Origin: Pontibacter deserti | GTDB lineage: Bacteria; Bacteroidota; Bacteroidia; Cytophagales; Hymenobacteraceae | Reading direction: 5' to 3' | Length of the DNA stretch: 64,000 nt | NCBI RefSeq assembly: GCF_023630255.1 | Contig: NZ_JALPRS010000001.1 | Coordinates: forward strand, 1,054,001-1,118,000 | Part shown: positions 1 through 9,709 of the stretch, one piece after another | Numbering within the stretch: position 1 is the stretch's first letter | Layout of the letters: each line of letters begins with the position of its first letter | Notes under the pieces: model-generated | Databases searched by the model: none | What the model saw: the letters and a program-made list of their open reading frames with translations, nothing else | What the model was told of the DNA's origin: nothing | Position numbers and translations under genes: made by a program

Positions 1-2735
1 AACTTGGCCTGTACTACTTTGAGCAGAAGGACTATAAGAAAGTAGTAGATCTGCTAAAGCAGGCACCAACACATCTTTTAAGTATAAAACAAAACAAAGA
101 GCTGGAATTTAAGCTGGGTTATTCTTATTTCGCTACTAAGGATTTTGCGAACGCTAAAATATACTTTGATAAAAACAAAACGAACGGCTTCAGAGAAGAA
201 GAGCATCGTTTTGCTTATGCATCAAACTATTATTCGGGCTATATTTCTTACCGCAACGGTGATTATGCTGCTGCCAAAGCAGACCTGAAAATTGCTGAAA
301 AGAATGAAGCATACGCGCAGATCGTGCCTTACATGATCACTGAGATCCTGTATAAGGAAAACGATGTGTATGAAGTTATTCGTTACGGTGAAGCCTCCCT
401 TGCACGCACCCCGAAAGTTCAGCAGTCTGACGAGATTGCGCTTTTAGTTGGAGATGCCTACTACCAGCGTGCCGATTATAAAACTGCTGACAAATACTTT
501 AACCAGTATGCGCAGGGCAAAAAGTCGCTTGACCCTGTAGTGCAGTATAAAATTGCCTATACCGACTATAAGAACAATAACTATAAAGATGCTATTGTTA
601 ATTTTAAAGCGGTAGCGCTTAAAAAAGATGCACTTGGCCAGAATGCAGCTTATTATTTAGGTTTATCCTACCTGCGCGAAAACAACAAGCAATTTGCATT
701 AACAGCTTTTGACCAGGCCCGCAAAAACGACCACGACAAAGATGTAACAGAAGCATCGACACTTAAATATGCTCAGGTAAACTATGAACTGGGTAACTAT
801 AGAGAAGTAATTAATTCACTTACCAGCTTCAGTAAAGATTACCCGGACTCTGACCAGGCAGCTGAAGCAGACGACTTATTAAGCGAAGCATATTTCAGCT
901 CTAACAACTATCCGGAGGCAATCCGCCACATAGAGAGCATGCCGAAAAAGAGCTGGAAAATACTGCAGACGTACCAGCGCGTTACCTACTATCATGGCGT
1001 AAATCTGTTTAACGAAGCTAAATTTCCTGCTGCCGTTGCGATGCTTGATAAGTCGTTGCAGTACCCTTATGATAAAGAAGTAACAGCCGCCAGCCACTTT
1101 GTAAAAGGCGAAGCCTATTCTGTTGGCCAGCGCTACGACGATGCCATTAACAGCTATGCTGCCGTATTCCGTAACACAACTGCTGGTAAATCAGATTATT
1201 ACCTGAAGTCGCGCTATGGCATCGGCTATGCATACTATAACACCAAACAGTACGACAAAGCATTGCCTCATTTCCGTGAGTTTGTGAACGGCACTAAACC
1301 AAGTAACCCGAATCACTACGATGCCATGCTGCGCCTTGCCGATCTGTACTATGTAAGCAAAAACTATAAGCAGGCAGAAGATCTGTACGAGAAAGTAATT
1401 GCTTCTAACTCACCGGATAAAGATTATGCCTACTTCCAGCGTGGGGTATTGGCAGGTATAAATGGTAATAAAGCCCAGGCAGAGCAGAGCCTGAAAAAAG
1501 TACTGAACGAGTTCCCGCAATCGCGTTATGCCGATGATGCTCAGTACCAGGCTGCCGTACTTGATTTTGAAGCTGGTAACTATGGCCCGGCTGTGGAAGG
1601 ATTCACACAACTGATAAACTCTGGTTCTTCAAGCAAATTGTTGCCTAACGCACTTCATAAACGCGGGCAGGCATATGCTAACCAGGGCAAGCACAATGAA
1701 GCTATTCAGGATTACAAACGCGTACTGGATGATTTTCCGACCTCTAAGATAGCAAGCGGTGCGCTTTATAGTTTACAGGAATCGCTGGCTGCCCAGAACC
1801 GAAGTGAAGAATTTGACGCATACCTGGCAAAGTATAAGTCCAATAACCCGGAAAGTACAGCTCTAGAAAGCATTGAATTTGAAGCTGCTAAAACGCTATA
1901 CTTCAACGAGAAATATGAGCAGGCAATAACTAAACTGGAAGCTTATTTAACTGCTTATCCGAAGAGCCCATATGTAAGTGATGCCCGCTACTTCCTGGCA
2001 GATTCATACCTGAAGAAGGATAACCAACAGGCTGGCTTACAGCGCATGAAAGAAGTAATTGCCGAAAACAAATCGGAATACGTTAACCGTGCGATACAAA
2101 AAGTTGCTGATATCGAGTTTGCTGCTAAAAACTATACAGAAGCTATAAAATACTATAGCCGCCTGCGCGATGTGGCTGCTAACCGCAAAGAGCAGCAGAA
2201 TGCACTGACCGGTCTGATGATGAGCTACTATAACACCAACGATTATGCAAACAGCAAGCGTATAGCCAGCGAACTGATAAGCCAGGGGAATGCAGCGATC
2301 AATGCTTATAATACAGCCATGCTTTACAGAGGTAAGTCAACGTACGCTCAGGGTGACCTGGCGCAGGCACTGAAGGAACTCCGTGAAACAGCAGGTGCGG
2401 CATCGGATGTACATGGCGCTGAAGCTCAATACCTGGTTGCTGAGATTCTGTATAAGCAGAAGAAGTATAAAGAGTCGCTGGATGAAGCATTTGCCTTTAA
2501 TAATAAGTTCTCGAGCCATGATTACTGGCTGGGTAAATCGTTCCTGATAATTGCTGATAACTACACCGCCCAGAATGAACTGTTCCAGGCTAAAGCAACC
2601 TTAAATTCTATTATCGAAGGCTCTCCTGTAGCAGAGATAGTGGAAGAAGCGAAGCAGAAACTGGAGAAGCTAAATGGTGGTAGCGGCAATGATACCACCA
2701 AAGTGAACAATGGTGGTGAGCAGGAGCAGAAGTAA
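1..2735 (+). CDS. Large tetratricopeptide-repeat protein, 5' partial
   Basis: The frame is open from base 3 to the stop at 2735 (about 910 residues), so the true start lies upstream of the window. The product is made of degenerate TPR/Sel1-like helical pairs from end to end (recurring A..Y..G..Y...G.Y..A patterns such as YYLGLSYLREN and YFLADSYLKKDN). It ends in a low-complexity Gly/Asn/Glu tail. Such proteins act as scaffolds, and in Bacteroidota they are often periplasmic or outer-membrane associated. The signal peptide cannot be seen because the N terminus is missing. The barrel-protein gene starts 29 bp downstream, suggesting co-transcription. The exact role is unknown. Confidence 0.85.
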   Translation, partial: LGLYYFEQKDYKKVVDLLKQAPTHLLSIKQNKELEFKLGYSYFATKDFANAKIYFDKNKTNGFREEEHRFAYASNYYSGYISYRNGDYAAAKADLKIAEKNEAYAQIVPYMITEILYKENDVYEVIRYGEASLARTPKVQQSDEIALLVGDAYYQRADYKTADKYFNQYAQGKKSLDPVVQYKIAYTDYKNNNYKDAIVNFKAVALKKDALGQNAAYYLGLSYLRENNKQFALTAFDQARKNDHDKDVTEASTLKYAQVNYELGNYREVINSLTSFSKDYPDSDQAAEADDLLSEAYFSSNNYPEAIRHIESMPKKSWKILQTYQRVTYYHGVNLFNEAKFPAAVAMLDKSLQYPYDKEVTAASHFVKGEAYSVGQRYDDAINSYAAVFRNTTAGKSDYYLKSRYGIGYAYYNTKQYDKALPHFREFVNGTKPSNPNHYDAMLRLADLYYVSKNYKQAEDLYEKVIASNSPDKDYAYFQRGVLAGINGNKAQAEQSLKKVLNEFPQSRYADDAQYQAAVLDFEAGNYGPAVEGFTQLINSGSSSKLLPNALHKRGQAYANQGKHNEAIQDYKRVLDDFPTSKIASGALYSLQESLAAQNRSEEFDAYLAKYKSNNPESTALESIEFEAAKTLYFNEKYEQAITKLEAYLTAYPKSPYVSDARYFLADSYLKKDNQQAGLQRMKEVIAENKSEYVNRAIQKVADIEFAAKNYTEAIKYYSRLRDVAANRKEQQNALTGLMMSYYNTNDYANSKRIASELISQGNAAINAYNTAMLYRGKSTYAQGDLAQALKELRETAGAASDVHGAEAQYLVAEILYKQKKYKESLDEAFAFNNKFSSHDYWLGKSFLIIADNYTAQNELFQAKATLNSIIEGSPVAEIVEEAKQKLEKLNGGSGNDTTKVNNGGEQEQK

Positions 2736-2764
2736 CATACAGTATAAGACAGAGAAGCATCAAA

Positions 2765-4453
2765 ATGAAGAATAAGATAAGAAAAGCATCGCTGGCCATT
2801 GTGTTGTGTGTTGGCTACGCATTTATGAATTCGGCCCATGCTCAGAACAACGGCTGGGGCGAAGGAGCAAAGCTGGAAGATGCTGAAGTAGTAGTAGAAA
2901 AGAACCGTGTAATTGAGCTGCCTAATGCAGCCCGTAACTTCGAGAAATTTAAAGTTGAACCACCAACCGTAGCAGATAAAACAATCCGTTACCGCTTTAC
3001 CGACTATCGCTTGCCAGAGCAGGATATAGAACTGCAGATGCGCGTGCTAACTATAAAGCAGGACGAGCTGACCAAATTATATGGCAACTACCTGAAGGCA
3101 GGCTTTGGAAACTATGCTACTTTATACTTAAAAGGTTATTTCCATAACAAGCGTTCTGAAACAGCATCTTATGGTGCAGAGGTTAGCCATGTTGGATCAG
3201 CACGTGGCCCGGAAGTACAGGGTCAGTCGGCGGTTTCGAATAGCAGCATTGGTTTGCATGGAGAGCGCTATTTGCCGGGCTTTACCATTGGTGGCCGGCT
3301 AGGCTATGAGCGAGACAAGAACCATTTCTATGGGTATGCTCCAGCACTGAAAGATGAAGTAGACAAAGATACAACTAAGCAGATATTTAACAGGATCAAT
3401 GCGAACGGTTATATCCATAACCAGACGTCAGATTCGCCGGTGTTGTACAAGGCAGGAATAAAGCTAAATTACCTGAACGACCGCTTTGACATGAGCGAAG
3501 CCAACGTTGCCCTGAATCTGAATTCAGAATATACTATCGATACGCTTTCAGGATTCAGAGTAGATGCTGACTTGTCGTTCGTATCACATAAAGATTCGAG
3601 CAGTGTATCTCGCCCTTTCTTTAAACTTAATCCAAGCTACGAGCGCCAGTTTGGAGTTGCCCGCATAATGCTGGGGGCTAATGTAGCCTATACTGGGGAT
3701 GAAGTAAATGATGCGCGCAAGTTCAATATCTATCCTCAGATAAGATTAGGGTTAGAGCCTATAGAAGATAACCTGCTGATCTATTTCGGTTTAGGTGGTG
3801 ATTTGCAAAGAGTTACTTTATATGAACTAACAAAAGAGAATCCTTGGATCGCTCCTAAGGTAGAAGTAGCTGATATTAATAAAGGTCTGGAAGTATATGG
3901 AGGTTTTTCGGCTAACTTATCCAACTATGTGCACCTGACCGGGCGTGTAGCTTACCAAAATTACCGTAACCTATACTTCTACAACAACTCCAGAGCTGAT
4001 TCTACCAAGTTTGACCTGGTTTATGACGATGGCGTAACAAATGTTTTAAATATTTATTCGGAGGCAGTTTTCGATTATATCGATGAAGTCCGCCTTGGTT
4101 TAAAGCTTGATTATAACAAGTATAACACAGCATCATTAGACCAACCCTTCCACCGTCCGGATCTGATGGCGAGTGTTTTTGCGACCTATAACTTCTACGA
4201 TAAGATTCTCTTTAATTCAGAACTTTACTATATTGGGAGTTCATTCGGACGTGTGTACAGACCAGATGGTTCTTTTGTAACACGCGAGACGGACAACATT
4301 ATAGATCTTAACCTGAAAGCGGATTACAAGTTTACGAATACCTTTACTGTATTCCTGATGGCCAATAATTTATTGGGCAACAAATACGAAAGGTTTGTAA
4401 ATTACCCCGTGAAGAGTATAAACGTGATAGGAGGCGTTACCTATTCATTCTAG
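2765..4453 (+). CDS. Outer-membrane beta-barrel protein, TonB-receptor-like
   Basis: A 562-residue protein with a clear signal peptide (basic start, hydrophobic core, cleavage near SAHAQ at residue 27). The rest is alternating-hydrophobicity beta strands with many aromatic residues, ending in a C-terminal strand that finishes in Phe (GGVTYSF), as outer-membrane barrels do. No plug or carboxypeptidase-regulatory domain is evident, so it is not a full TonB-dependent receptor, although the C-terminal half resembles one (MANNLLGNKYERF). It sits between the TPR protein and a SPOR protein and upstream of ExbB/ExbD/TonB. A joint envelope role is inferred from that context. The specific substrate is unknown. 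Confidence 0.75.
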   Translation: MKNKIRKASLAIVLCVGYAFMNSAHAQNNGWGEGAKLEDAEVVVEKNRVIELPNAARNFEKFKVEPPTVADKTIRYRFTDYRLPEQDIELQMRVLTIKQDELTKLYGNYLKAGFGNYATLYLKGYFHNKRSETASYGAEVSHVGSARGPEVQGQSAVSNSSIGLHGERYLPGFTIGGRLGYERDKNHFYGYAPALKDEVDKDTTKQIFNRINANGYIHNQTSDSPVLYKAGIKLNYLNDRFDMSEANVALNLNSEYTIDTLSGFRVDADLSFVSHKDSSSVSRPFFKLNPSYERQFGVARIMLGANVAYTGDEVNDARKFNIYPQIRLGLEPIEDNLLIYFGLGGDLQRVTLYELTKENPWIAPKVEVADINKGLEVYGGFSANLSNYVHLTGRVAYQNYRNLYFYNNSRADSTKFDLVYDDGVTNVLNIYSEAVFDYIDEVRLGLKLDYNKYNTASLDQPFHRPDLMASVFATYNFYDKILFNSELYYIGSSFGRVYRPDGSFVTRETDNIIDLNLKADYKFTNTFTVFLMANNLLGNKYERFVNYPVKSINVIGGVTYSF

Positions 4454-4459
4454 TAACCT

Positions 4460-5587
4460 ATGGTAGCAAAGCACATTAAGTCCTTGCTCTATGACCACGA
4501 CTGTGTCATCATCCCGGGATTTGGCGGGCTGATAACCCGTTACGTACCGGCCGTGGTACACCCGGTAAAACATACCATTACACCACCTTCCAAACGGGTG
4601 GCTTTTAATGAGAAGCTGATCTTAACAGATGGCCTGCTCATCAACACAATTGCTTACCATAACAGCATATCGGCTGTTGAGGCGCAGCAGTTAGTGGCAG
4701 CATTTGTTAATCAGGCAAACGAAAAACTTAAAACCGATAATCGCTTTGAACTAAGTGATATTGGTATTTTCCGTTATAATGCCGCCCATCGCCTTGAGTT
4801 TGAATACAGGGAAAGCGATAACCTGCTGGAAGCAAGCTTCGGTTTACCGGAGATAACTGCAAGACCGGTTAGAGCAGAAGAATCTGTAGTACTGCGCACC
4901 TTACTGAAAGACCGTGAACCGGCACAAGCACAACAAGGCAATAAATTTAAACGCCGCCTGCGCAGAGCTTATAGTGCAGCTGCTGGTCTTGTAATTGCCG
5001 GCCTTACCGGCTCAGCATTATACTTGTTATCTATACAGACAGAGTATAACCTTAGTAGTCTTAATCCTATCACCTTATTTACCTCGGGTACGTTTGGCAA
5101 TCAAACCATGCCTGCCACACGCTATACTTCAGATTACTTACCACTTTCTTTAACTGAACGCCAGTTAGCGTATCAGGAAGTTTTACGTTCTACTGAGTTT
5201 GGTATAGCTGATCTGCCATTACTTGAAGAACAAAATATAGCTGATGAAGTTAACATAGTTGACACTGTTGCTTTAAATGCGCTTGCTGAACCTGAAATAA
5301 ATCAGGAAGTTATAGTTGAAGAGCCTGCTGAGCCAGTGCTTACAATTAATGAAAGAACCGGTCGTTTTTATATCATTACCGGTGGTTATGCCCGCATGCA
5401 GAATGCTGAGGCTGGCCGCGACGAAGTAAGAGAGAACGGCCACGATGGCAAAGTGCTTACACCATTAAAAGGCAGCAGATTATTCCGCGTATCCGTAGCT
5501 GATTTTGCTACTGCCGAAGAAGCACAGGCTGCCATGAACGAATACAGAAAAACATACGGAAACTCAATCTGGGTACTCAATAACTAA
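4460..5587 (+). CDS. HU/CCDC81-like N-terminal domain protein with C-terminal SPOR domain
   Basis: This 375-residue protein begins 7 bp after the barrel gene. Residues about 1-130 form a domain resembling the bacterial CCDC81-like HU fold (LLYDHDCVIIPGFGGLI, FELSDIGIFRYN). A basic stretch (KFKRRLRRAY) and one transmembrane helix follow at about 170-190. An acidic linker then leads to a SPOR domain at about 295-375 (GRFYIITGGYARMQNAEAG), a fold that binds denuded peptidoglycan. The topology implied is an N domain in the cytoplasm and SPOR in the periplasm, so the protein may link something cytoplasmic to the cell wall at division sites. That role is inference; the domain calls are from motif resemblance. 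Confidence 0.75.
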   Translation: MVAKHIKSLLYDHDCVIIPGFGGLITRYVPAVVHPVKHTITPPSKRVAFNEKLILTDGLLINTIAYHNSISAVEAQQLVAAFVNQANEKLKTDNRFELSDIGIFRYNAAHRLEFEYRESDNLLEASFGLPEITARPVRAEESVVLRTLLKDREPAQAQQGNKFKRRLRRAYSAAAGLVIAGLTGSALYLLSIQTEYNLSSLNPITLFTSGTFGNQTMPATRYTSDYLPLSLTERQLAYQEVLRSTEFGIADLPLLEEQNIADEVNIVDTVALNALAEPEINQEVIVEEPAEPVLTINERTGRFYIITGGYARMQNAEAGRDEVRENGHDGKVLTPLKGSRLFRVSVADFATAEEAQAAMNEYRKTYGNSIWVLNN

Positions 5588-5588
5588 C

Positions 5589-6296
5589 ATGACATCACTC
5601 TTATTACAAATTACTACCGGTGCACCAGCCGATACTACTGCTCTTGCAGAAGGTACCGCAGCTGCAGCTGATACATCCGTTTCTCTTATTGATCTGGCCA
5701 TGTCAGGCGGATGGGCCATGTATCCGTTGGCTATACTTTCGCTGGCTGCCGTTTATATTTTTGTAGAGCGTTATTTAACGCTTAAAAAAGCAGCCAAAAA
5801 CCCTGAAGGTTTTAACGACCGCATTAAAAGCATGGTATTGGCTGGCGATATAAATGGAGCTAAAATGCTGTGTGCACAAACTAATACGCCTGTTGCCCGC
5901 ATGCTTTCTAAAGGTATAAGCCGCATCGGTAACCCACTTAAAAACATTGAAACTTCTATTGAGAACGTAGGAAAGATCGAGATTAGCCGCCTGGAGCGTA
6001 ACCTGGCCGGTCTGGCAACTATAGCAGGTGCTGCTCCGATGCTAGGCTTCCTGGGTACTGTAACCGGTATGATTCAGGCATTCATCGCAATTGCTCAGGC
6101 CGAAGGTTCTATCAGCCCGAAATTACTTTCTGGTGGTATCTATGAAGCGATGGTAACGACAGCTGCTGGTCTTATTATTGGTCTTCCGGCATATGTTGGA
6201 TATAACTACCTGGTTGGCCGTATTGATAACATTGTGCATTCCATGGAATATTCGTCTATTGAGTTCCTTGATCTGTTACAAGAACCACAACTATAA
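5589..6296 (+). CDS. exbB: MotA/TolQ/ExbB proton channel family protein
   Basis: A 235-residue inner-membrane protein of the usual ExbB/TolQ length. It has three membrane segments: about 37-57 (YPLALSLAAVYIFVERY), about 140-165 (LATIAGAAPMLGFLGTVTGMI) and about 180-205. The family signature around GAAPMLGFLGTVTGMI is intact. It forms the proton-conducting stator with ExbD and energises TonB. Its ATG is 1 bp past the SPOR gene stop, and exbD follows after 2 bp, so the three are surely co-translated. Whether it energises transport (Exb) or envelope constriction (Tol) cannot be settled from sequence alone; the adjacent TonB-like gene favours Exb. Confidence 0.93.
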   Translation: MTSLLLQITTGAPADTTALAEGTAAAADTSVSLIDLAMSGGWAMYPLAILSLAAVYIFVERYLTLKKAAKNPEGFNDRIKSMVLAGDINGAKMLCAQTNTPVARMLSKGISRIGNPLKNIETSIENVGKIEISRLERNLAGLATIAGAAPMLGFLGTVTGMIQAFIAIAQAEGSISPKLLSGGIYEAMVTTAAGLIIGLPAYVGYNYLVGRIDNIVHSMEYSSIEFLDLLQEPQL

Positions 6297-6298
6297 GC

Positions 6299-6697
6299 AT
6301 GAATTTACGCTCAAAAAACAGGATAAACGCAGAATTCAGTATGTCGTCTATGACGGACATCATTTTCCTGCTGCTTATCTTTTTTATGCTTACTTCTAAC
6401 TTCGTTACACCTTCGGGTTTGCCGGTTAGTTTGCCTTCCAGCAAAACATCCAACATCGTAATGCAGAAAATTAGCGTTACTATAACAGGTGACTTAAAGT
6501 ATTACTTGAATGAACAACCGATTGCCCTTGCTGACATCGAACCACAATTGGCAGCACTTTTGCAGGAAACTCAGGAGGGGGAAGGTGTTGTTGTGTTACA
6601 TGTAGACAAAACAGTGCCTGTAGAGCACTTAGCTCGCGTGGCCGGTATTGCTGCCAACCTGAAAGCAAAAGTAACACTGGCCACGTTGCCAGAATAA
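6299..6697 (+). CDS. exbD: Biopolymer transport protein ExbD/TolR
   Basis: A 132-residue protein with one N-terminal membrane helix (MTDIIFLLLIFFMLTSNFV) and a periplasmic domain. The helix carries the essential channel Asp in the pattern MTDIIFLLLIFFM. It partners ExbB at the inner membrane. It lies 2 bp after exbB and 14 bp before the TonB-like gene. Only one exbD copy is present here, whereas many Bacteroidota have two in tandem. Confidence 0.93.
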   Translation: MNLRSKNRINAEFSMSSMTDIIFLLLIFFMLTSNFVTPSGLPVSLPSSKTSNIVMQKISVTITGDLKYYLNEQPIALADIEPQLAALLQETQEGEGVVVLHVDKTVPVEHLARVAGIAANLKAKVTLATLPE

Positions 6698-6711
6698 GTA
6701 TAAAATAAATT

Positions 6712-7590
6712 ATGTCAGTAGCCTTATCACAGGAAGAAAAGAAGAATGAGCGTATTGCCGCAGGCGTAAGCGTGGCAGTGCACATACTTCTGCTTTTGCT
6801 TCTGATTTACGTAATGGCCTGGCGCGCTCCCGATCCGCCTGCCGCAGAACTGGGTATTGAGCTTAATTTCGGGATGGATAACGTAGGAAGTGGGGATATA
6901 CAAACTACGGCTACTCCAAACGAGTCGAAGAACGTGGAAGACAGCAAACCTGCGCCTACTCAACCTGATGCTCGTCCGGAACCAAAACCAACCGTTACGC
7001 CAACACCGCCACAGCCTGTAGAAACGCCCAAAGTGCAGACTACAACTGCGGATGCACCTGTTTCAGTTAAAGAGGATGTAAAGCCACAGCCTAAGCCGCA
7101 ACCAAAAGAGGAAGTGGTAAAAAAAGAGCCTGAAAAACCAAAAGCGTTGTACCCGGGCAAACCTACTACCAGTACTGGAACCGGTAAAAGCGGTACATCA
7201 AACGAAGCGACTGGTAACAATAACGGCGATAACCCGGGCACAGTAGGCGACAAAGGCTCACCGGATGGTAAACTGGATGCCAAAGCCCTTTATGGTAAAT
7301 CTGGTGGTGGTGCAGGTGGTTCGTTAAACATGGCCGGATGGGGCTGGGGAGATATACCGAAACCACGCGATAACTCAAGCGAAACCGGTAAAGTAGTAAT
7401 TAAAATCACCATTAACCCGGATGGTACTGTAGAGAATGCAAGAGTTGTGGAATCTACGGTATCTGCGCAAGTGGCAGAGATATATCGTATGGAGGTATTT
7501 AAGAAAGCAACTTTCGTGCGCCTGGGCGGCAATGATGATTATGGAAAAGGAGCCACAGGCTTTATAACTTATACAATCAAAACCAGATAG
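6712..7590 (+). CDS. tonB: TonB-like energy transducer
   Basis: 292 residues in three parts. There is one membrane anchor at about 18-36 (AAGVSVAVHILLLLLLIYVMAW). A long Pro/Lys/Glu-rich then Gly/Ser/Asn-rich linker spans about 65-205. The C-terminal TonB-like domain spans about 215-292 (GKVVIKITINPDGTVENARV). The protein spans the periplasm and passes force from ExbB/ExbD to outer-membrane receptors, plausibly the one encoded at 14802-17234. It closes the exb cluster; folC starts 9 bp downstream, so folC may be read through from the same promoter. Confidence 0.88.
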   Translation: MSVALSQEEKKNERIAAGVSVAVHILLLLLLIYVMAWRAPDPPAAELGIELNFGMDNVGSGDIQTTATPNESKNVEDSKPAPTQPDARPEPKPTVTPTPPQPVETPKVQTTTADAPVSVKEDVKPQPKPQPKEEVVKKEPEKPKALYPGKPTTSTGTGKSGTSNEATGNNNGDNPGTVGDKGSPDGKLDAKALYGKSGGGAGGSLNMAGWGWGDIPKPRDNSSETGKVVIKITINPDGTVENARVVESTVSAQVAEIYRMEVFKKATFVRLGGNDDYGKGATGFITYTIKTR

Positions 7591-7599
7591 CCTATCTTA

Positions 7600-8892
7600 A
7601 TGACCTATCAGGAAGTTTTAGATTACCTATACCAGCAATTGCCGATGTTTCAACGCATCGGCAATGTTGCTTTTAAGAAGAGCCTCGACAATATTATTGC
7701 TCTTTGTGATGCGATGGGGAACCCGCAGCATACCTTTAAAACAGTACATGTTGGCGGCACCAATGGCAAGGGCAGTAGCTCTCATATGCTGGCAGCTATA
7801 CTTCAGGAGGCTGGTTATAAAACAGGGCTTTATACTTCGCCACACCTTAAATCCTTTACAGAACGTGTTCGCATTAACGGTGTAGAGTTGCCAGAGCAAT
7901 ACCTGATCGACTTTGTAGAGAAGTATAAGTCGCTGTTCGAAGAGGTGCAGCCATCCTTCTTTGAAATGACGGTGGCGCTGGCATTTAAATATTTTGCTGA
8001 TGAGCGGGTTGATGTAGCAGTAATTGAAGTAGGTTTGGGCGGCAGACTGGATTCTACAAATATAATTACCCCGGAAGCTTCTCTTATCACCAATATTGGT
8101 TTCGATCACCAAAATCTGCTGGGCGATACATTGCACGCCATAGCTTCAGAAAAGGCAGGTATCATTAAACCGGGCATTCCGGCAACTATAAGCCTTAAAC
8201 AGCCTGAAATTGAAGATGTATTTAAGGCAAAAGCAGCAGAGGTTAAGGCACCTTTATACTTTGCTACTGACAACTATCAGGTAGTACTTAAGAGCCATAC
8301 GTTAGAGCAACAGGTATTTGATGTATACAGGCAAGACCAATTATACTTATCTGATCTGAAGCTTGACCTGACCGGAATTTACCAGCGCTACAACCTGCCG
8401 GGCGTGTTGCAAACCATAACTATACTTTCAGAGCATGGCTTTAATATATCAGAAGTTGCGATAAGAAACGGACTGGCAACTACCAAGCAACTGACTGGGC
8501 TGAAGGGGAGATGGCAGGTGTTGGGTAATCATCCCTTAACTATTTGTGACACTGGTCATAATGTGGATGGAATTAATCAGATACTTACACAGTTACATAG
8601 CCTGCAGCCAAAGCAGGTGCACTTTGTGTTCGGGGCAGTTAACGATAAAGATGTTACTACCATACTTGAGATGCTTCCGAAGAGTTATACCTACTATTTT
8701 TGTCAGGCAAGTATACCAAGAGCATTGCCTGTTACTGAATTACAGCAAAAGGCCGAAAGCGTTGGTTTACAAGGCAAAGGTTATACATCGGTGGCAGATG
8801 CTGTTCAGGCTGCAAAGGAAAATGCTGCTCCGGATGAGGTTATTTTTATTGGCGGCAGTACCTTTGTAGTGGCAGAGATTGAAGAACTATAA
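7600..8892 (+). CDS. folC: Dihydrofolate synthase / folylpolyglutamate synthase
   Basis: A 430-residue Mur-ligase-family enzyme that adds glutamate to dihydropteroate and to reduced folates, using ATP, in the cytoplasm. The P-loop (HVGGTNGKGSSSHML) lies near residue 50. The Mg/ATP-binding segment (EVGLGGRLDSTNII) lies near residue 145, and the C-terminal ligase domain has ICDTGHNVDGI. Length is normal for FolC. trmB follows after 3 bp, so the two are co-transcribed, although functionally unrelated. Confidence 0.96.
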   Translation: MTYQEVLDYLYQQLPMFQRIGNVAFKKSLDNIIALCDAMGNPQHTFKTVHVGGTNGKGSSSHMLAAILQEAGYKTGLYTSPHLKSFTERVRINGVELPEQYLIDFVEKYKSLFEEVQPSFFEMTVALAFKYFADERVDVAVIEVGLGGRLDSTNIITPEASLITNIGFDHQNLLGDTLHAIASEKAGIIKPGIPATISLKQPEIEDVFKAKAAEVKAPLYFATDNYQVVLKSHTLEQQVFDVYRQDQLYLSDLKLDLTGIYQRYNLPGVLQTITILSEHGFNISEVAIRNGLATTKQLTGLKGRWQVLGNHPLTICDTGHNVDGINQILTQLHSLQPKQVHFVFGAVNDKDVTTILEMLPKSYTYYFCQASIPRALPVTELQQKAESVGLQGKGYTSVADAVQAAKENAAPDEVIFIGGSTFVVAEIEEL

Positions 8893-8895
8893 ATA

Positions 8896-9561
8896 ATGGG
8901 AAGATCTAAATTAGCGAAATTCGCAACGATAGCTGAACGCGACAACGTGGTGCAGGATGGCGATGAGAAGTATGGGAAGCTGGCCGGTAAGTGGCGTTCA
9001 GAGCACTTTAGCAACAATAACCCGATTATATTGGAGATTGGCTGTGGCCGGGGAGAGTATACCGTAGGTATGGCCCGTCTGCATCCTGAAAAGAATTTTA
9101 TAGGCGTTGATATCAAAGGAAATCGTATCTGGAAGGGGAGTTCTTTGGCTGTTGAAGAAGGGCTGGAGAATGTAGCGTTCCTGCGCACATTCATCGAAAC
9201 TGTTTCAGATCATTTTGCTGAAGGCGAAGTGGATGAGATCTGGATCACTTTTCCAGACCCACGCCCGAAAGACCGTGACATAAAGCGTCGCCTTACTTCG
9301 CCTCGTTTCCAGGAAATGTATAGCTACATGCTGAAGCGTGATGGCATTATTCACCTTAAAACCGACAACCAACCGCTGTTTGATTATACTTTAGAAGTGT
9401 TACAGGATCGAAAAATAAAGCACTTGGTATCTACAACGGATCTTTATACTTCGGACCTGCAGGAACATACTATGGGAATATATACAACCTATGAAAAGCG
9501 TTACCTGGCCGAAGGTATAGCTATCAAATACCTGCAATACAAACCGGTTAAGGAAGTTTAG
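8896..9561 (+). CDS. trmB: tRNA (guanine-N7-)-methyltransferase
   Basis: 221 residues. It methylates G46 in the tRNA variable loop using S-adenosylmethionine. The SAM site is EIGCGRGEYTVGMA near residue 50, followed by the TrmB-specific IWITFPDPRPKDRDIKRRL near residue 115 and HLKTDNQPLFDYT near residue 154, all intact. It ends the folC-trmB unit and is followed by a strong bidirectional terminator. Confidence 0.96.
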   Translation: MGRSKLAKFATIAERDNVVQDGDEKYGKLAGKWRSEHFSNNNPIILEIGCGRGEYTVGMARLHPEKNFIGVDIKGNRIWKGSSLAVEEGLENVAFLRTFIETVSDHFAEGEVDEIWITFPDPRPKDRDIKRRLTSPRFQEMYSYMLKRDGIIHLKTDNQPLFDYTLEVLQDRKIKHLVSTTDLYTSDLQEHTMGIYTTYEKRYLAEGIAIKYLQYKPVKEV

Positions 9562-9625
9562 GAAGTAAGAGTTTGTGAGTTAAAGAAGTAAGAAGTGATT
9601 TTATAGTTTGAACAAAAAACGTAAA

Positions 9626-9676
9626 ACAAACAGAAAAGCCCGCTCAATTTATACTTGGGCGGGCTTTTCTGTTTGT
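9626..9676. terminator. Bidirectional intrinsic terminator between convergent genes
   Basis: Perfect 18-bp inverted repeat, 9626-9643 with 9659-9676, GC-rich core GCCCGC/GCGGGC flanked by A-run and T-run on the two strands. It lies between convergent trmB and the minus-strand gene at 9710, so it can serve both. Confidence 0.9.
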
Positions 9677-9709
9677 AGTTAAAGTATACTTCTTAAACTT
9701 ACTAAACTC

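Noticed and set aside
7627-8136. Minus-strand open frame opposite folC
   Set aside because: Antisense shadow; folC carries all expected motifs.
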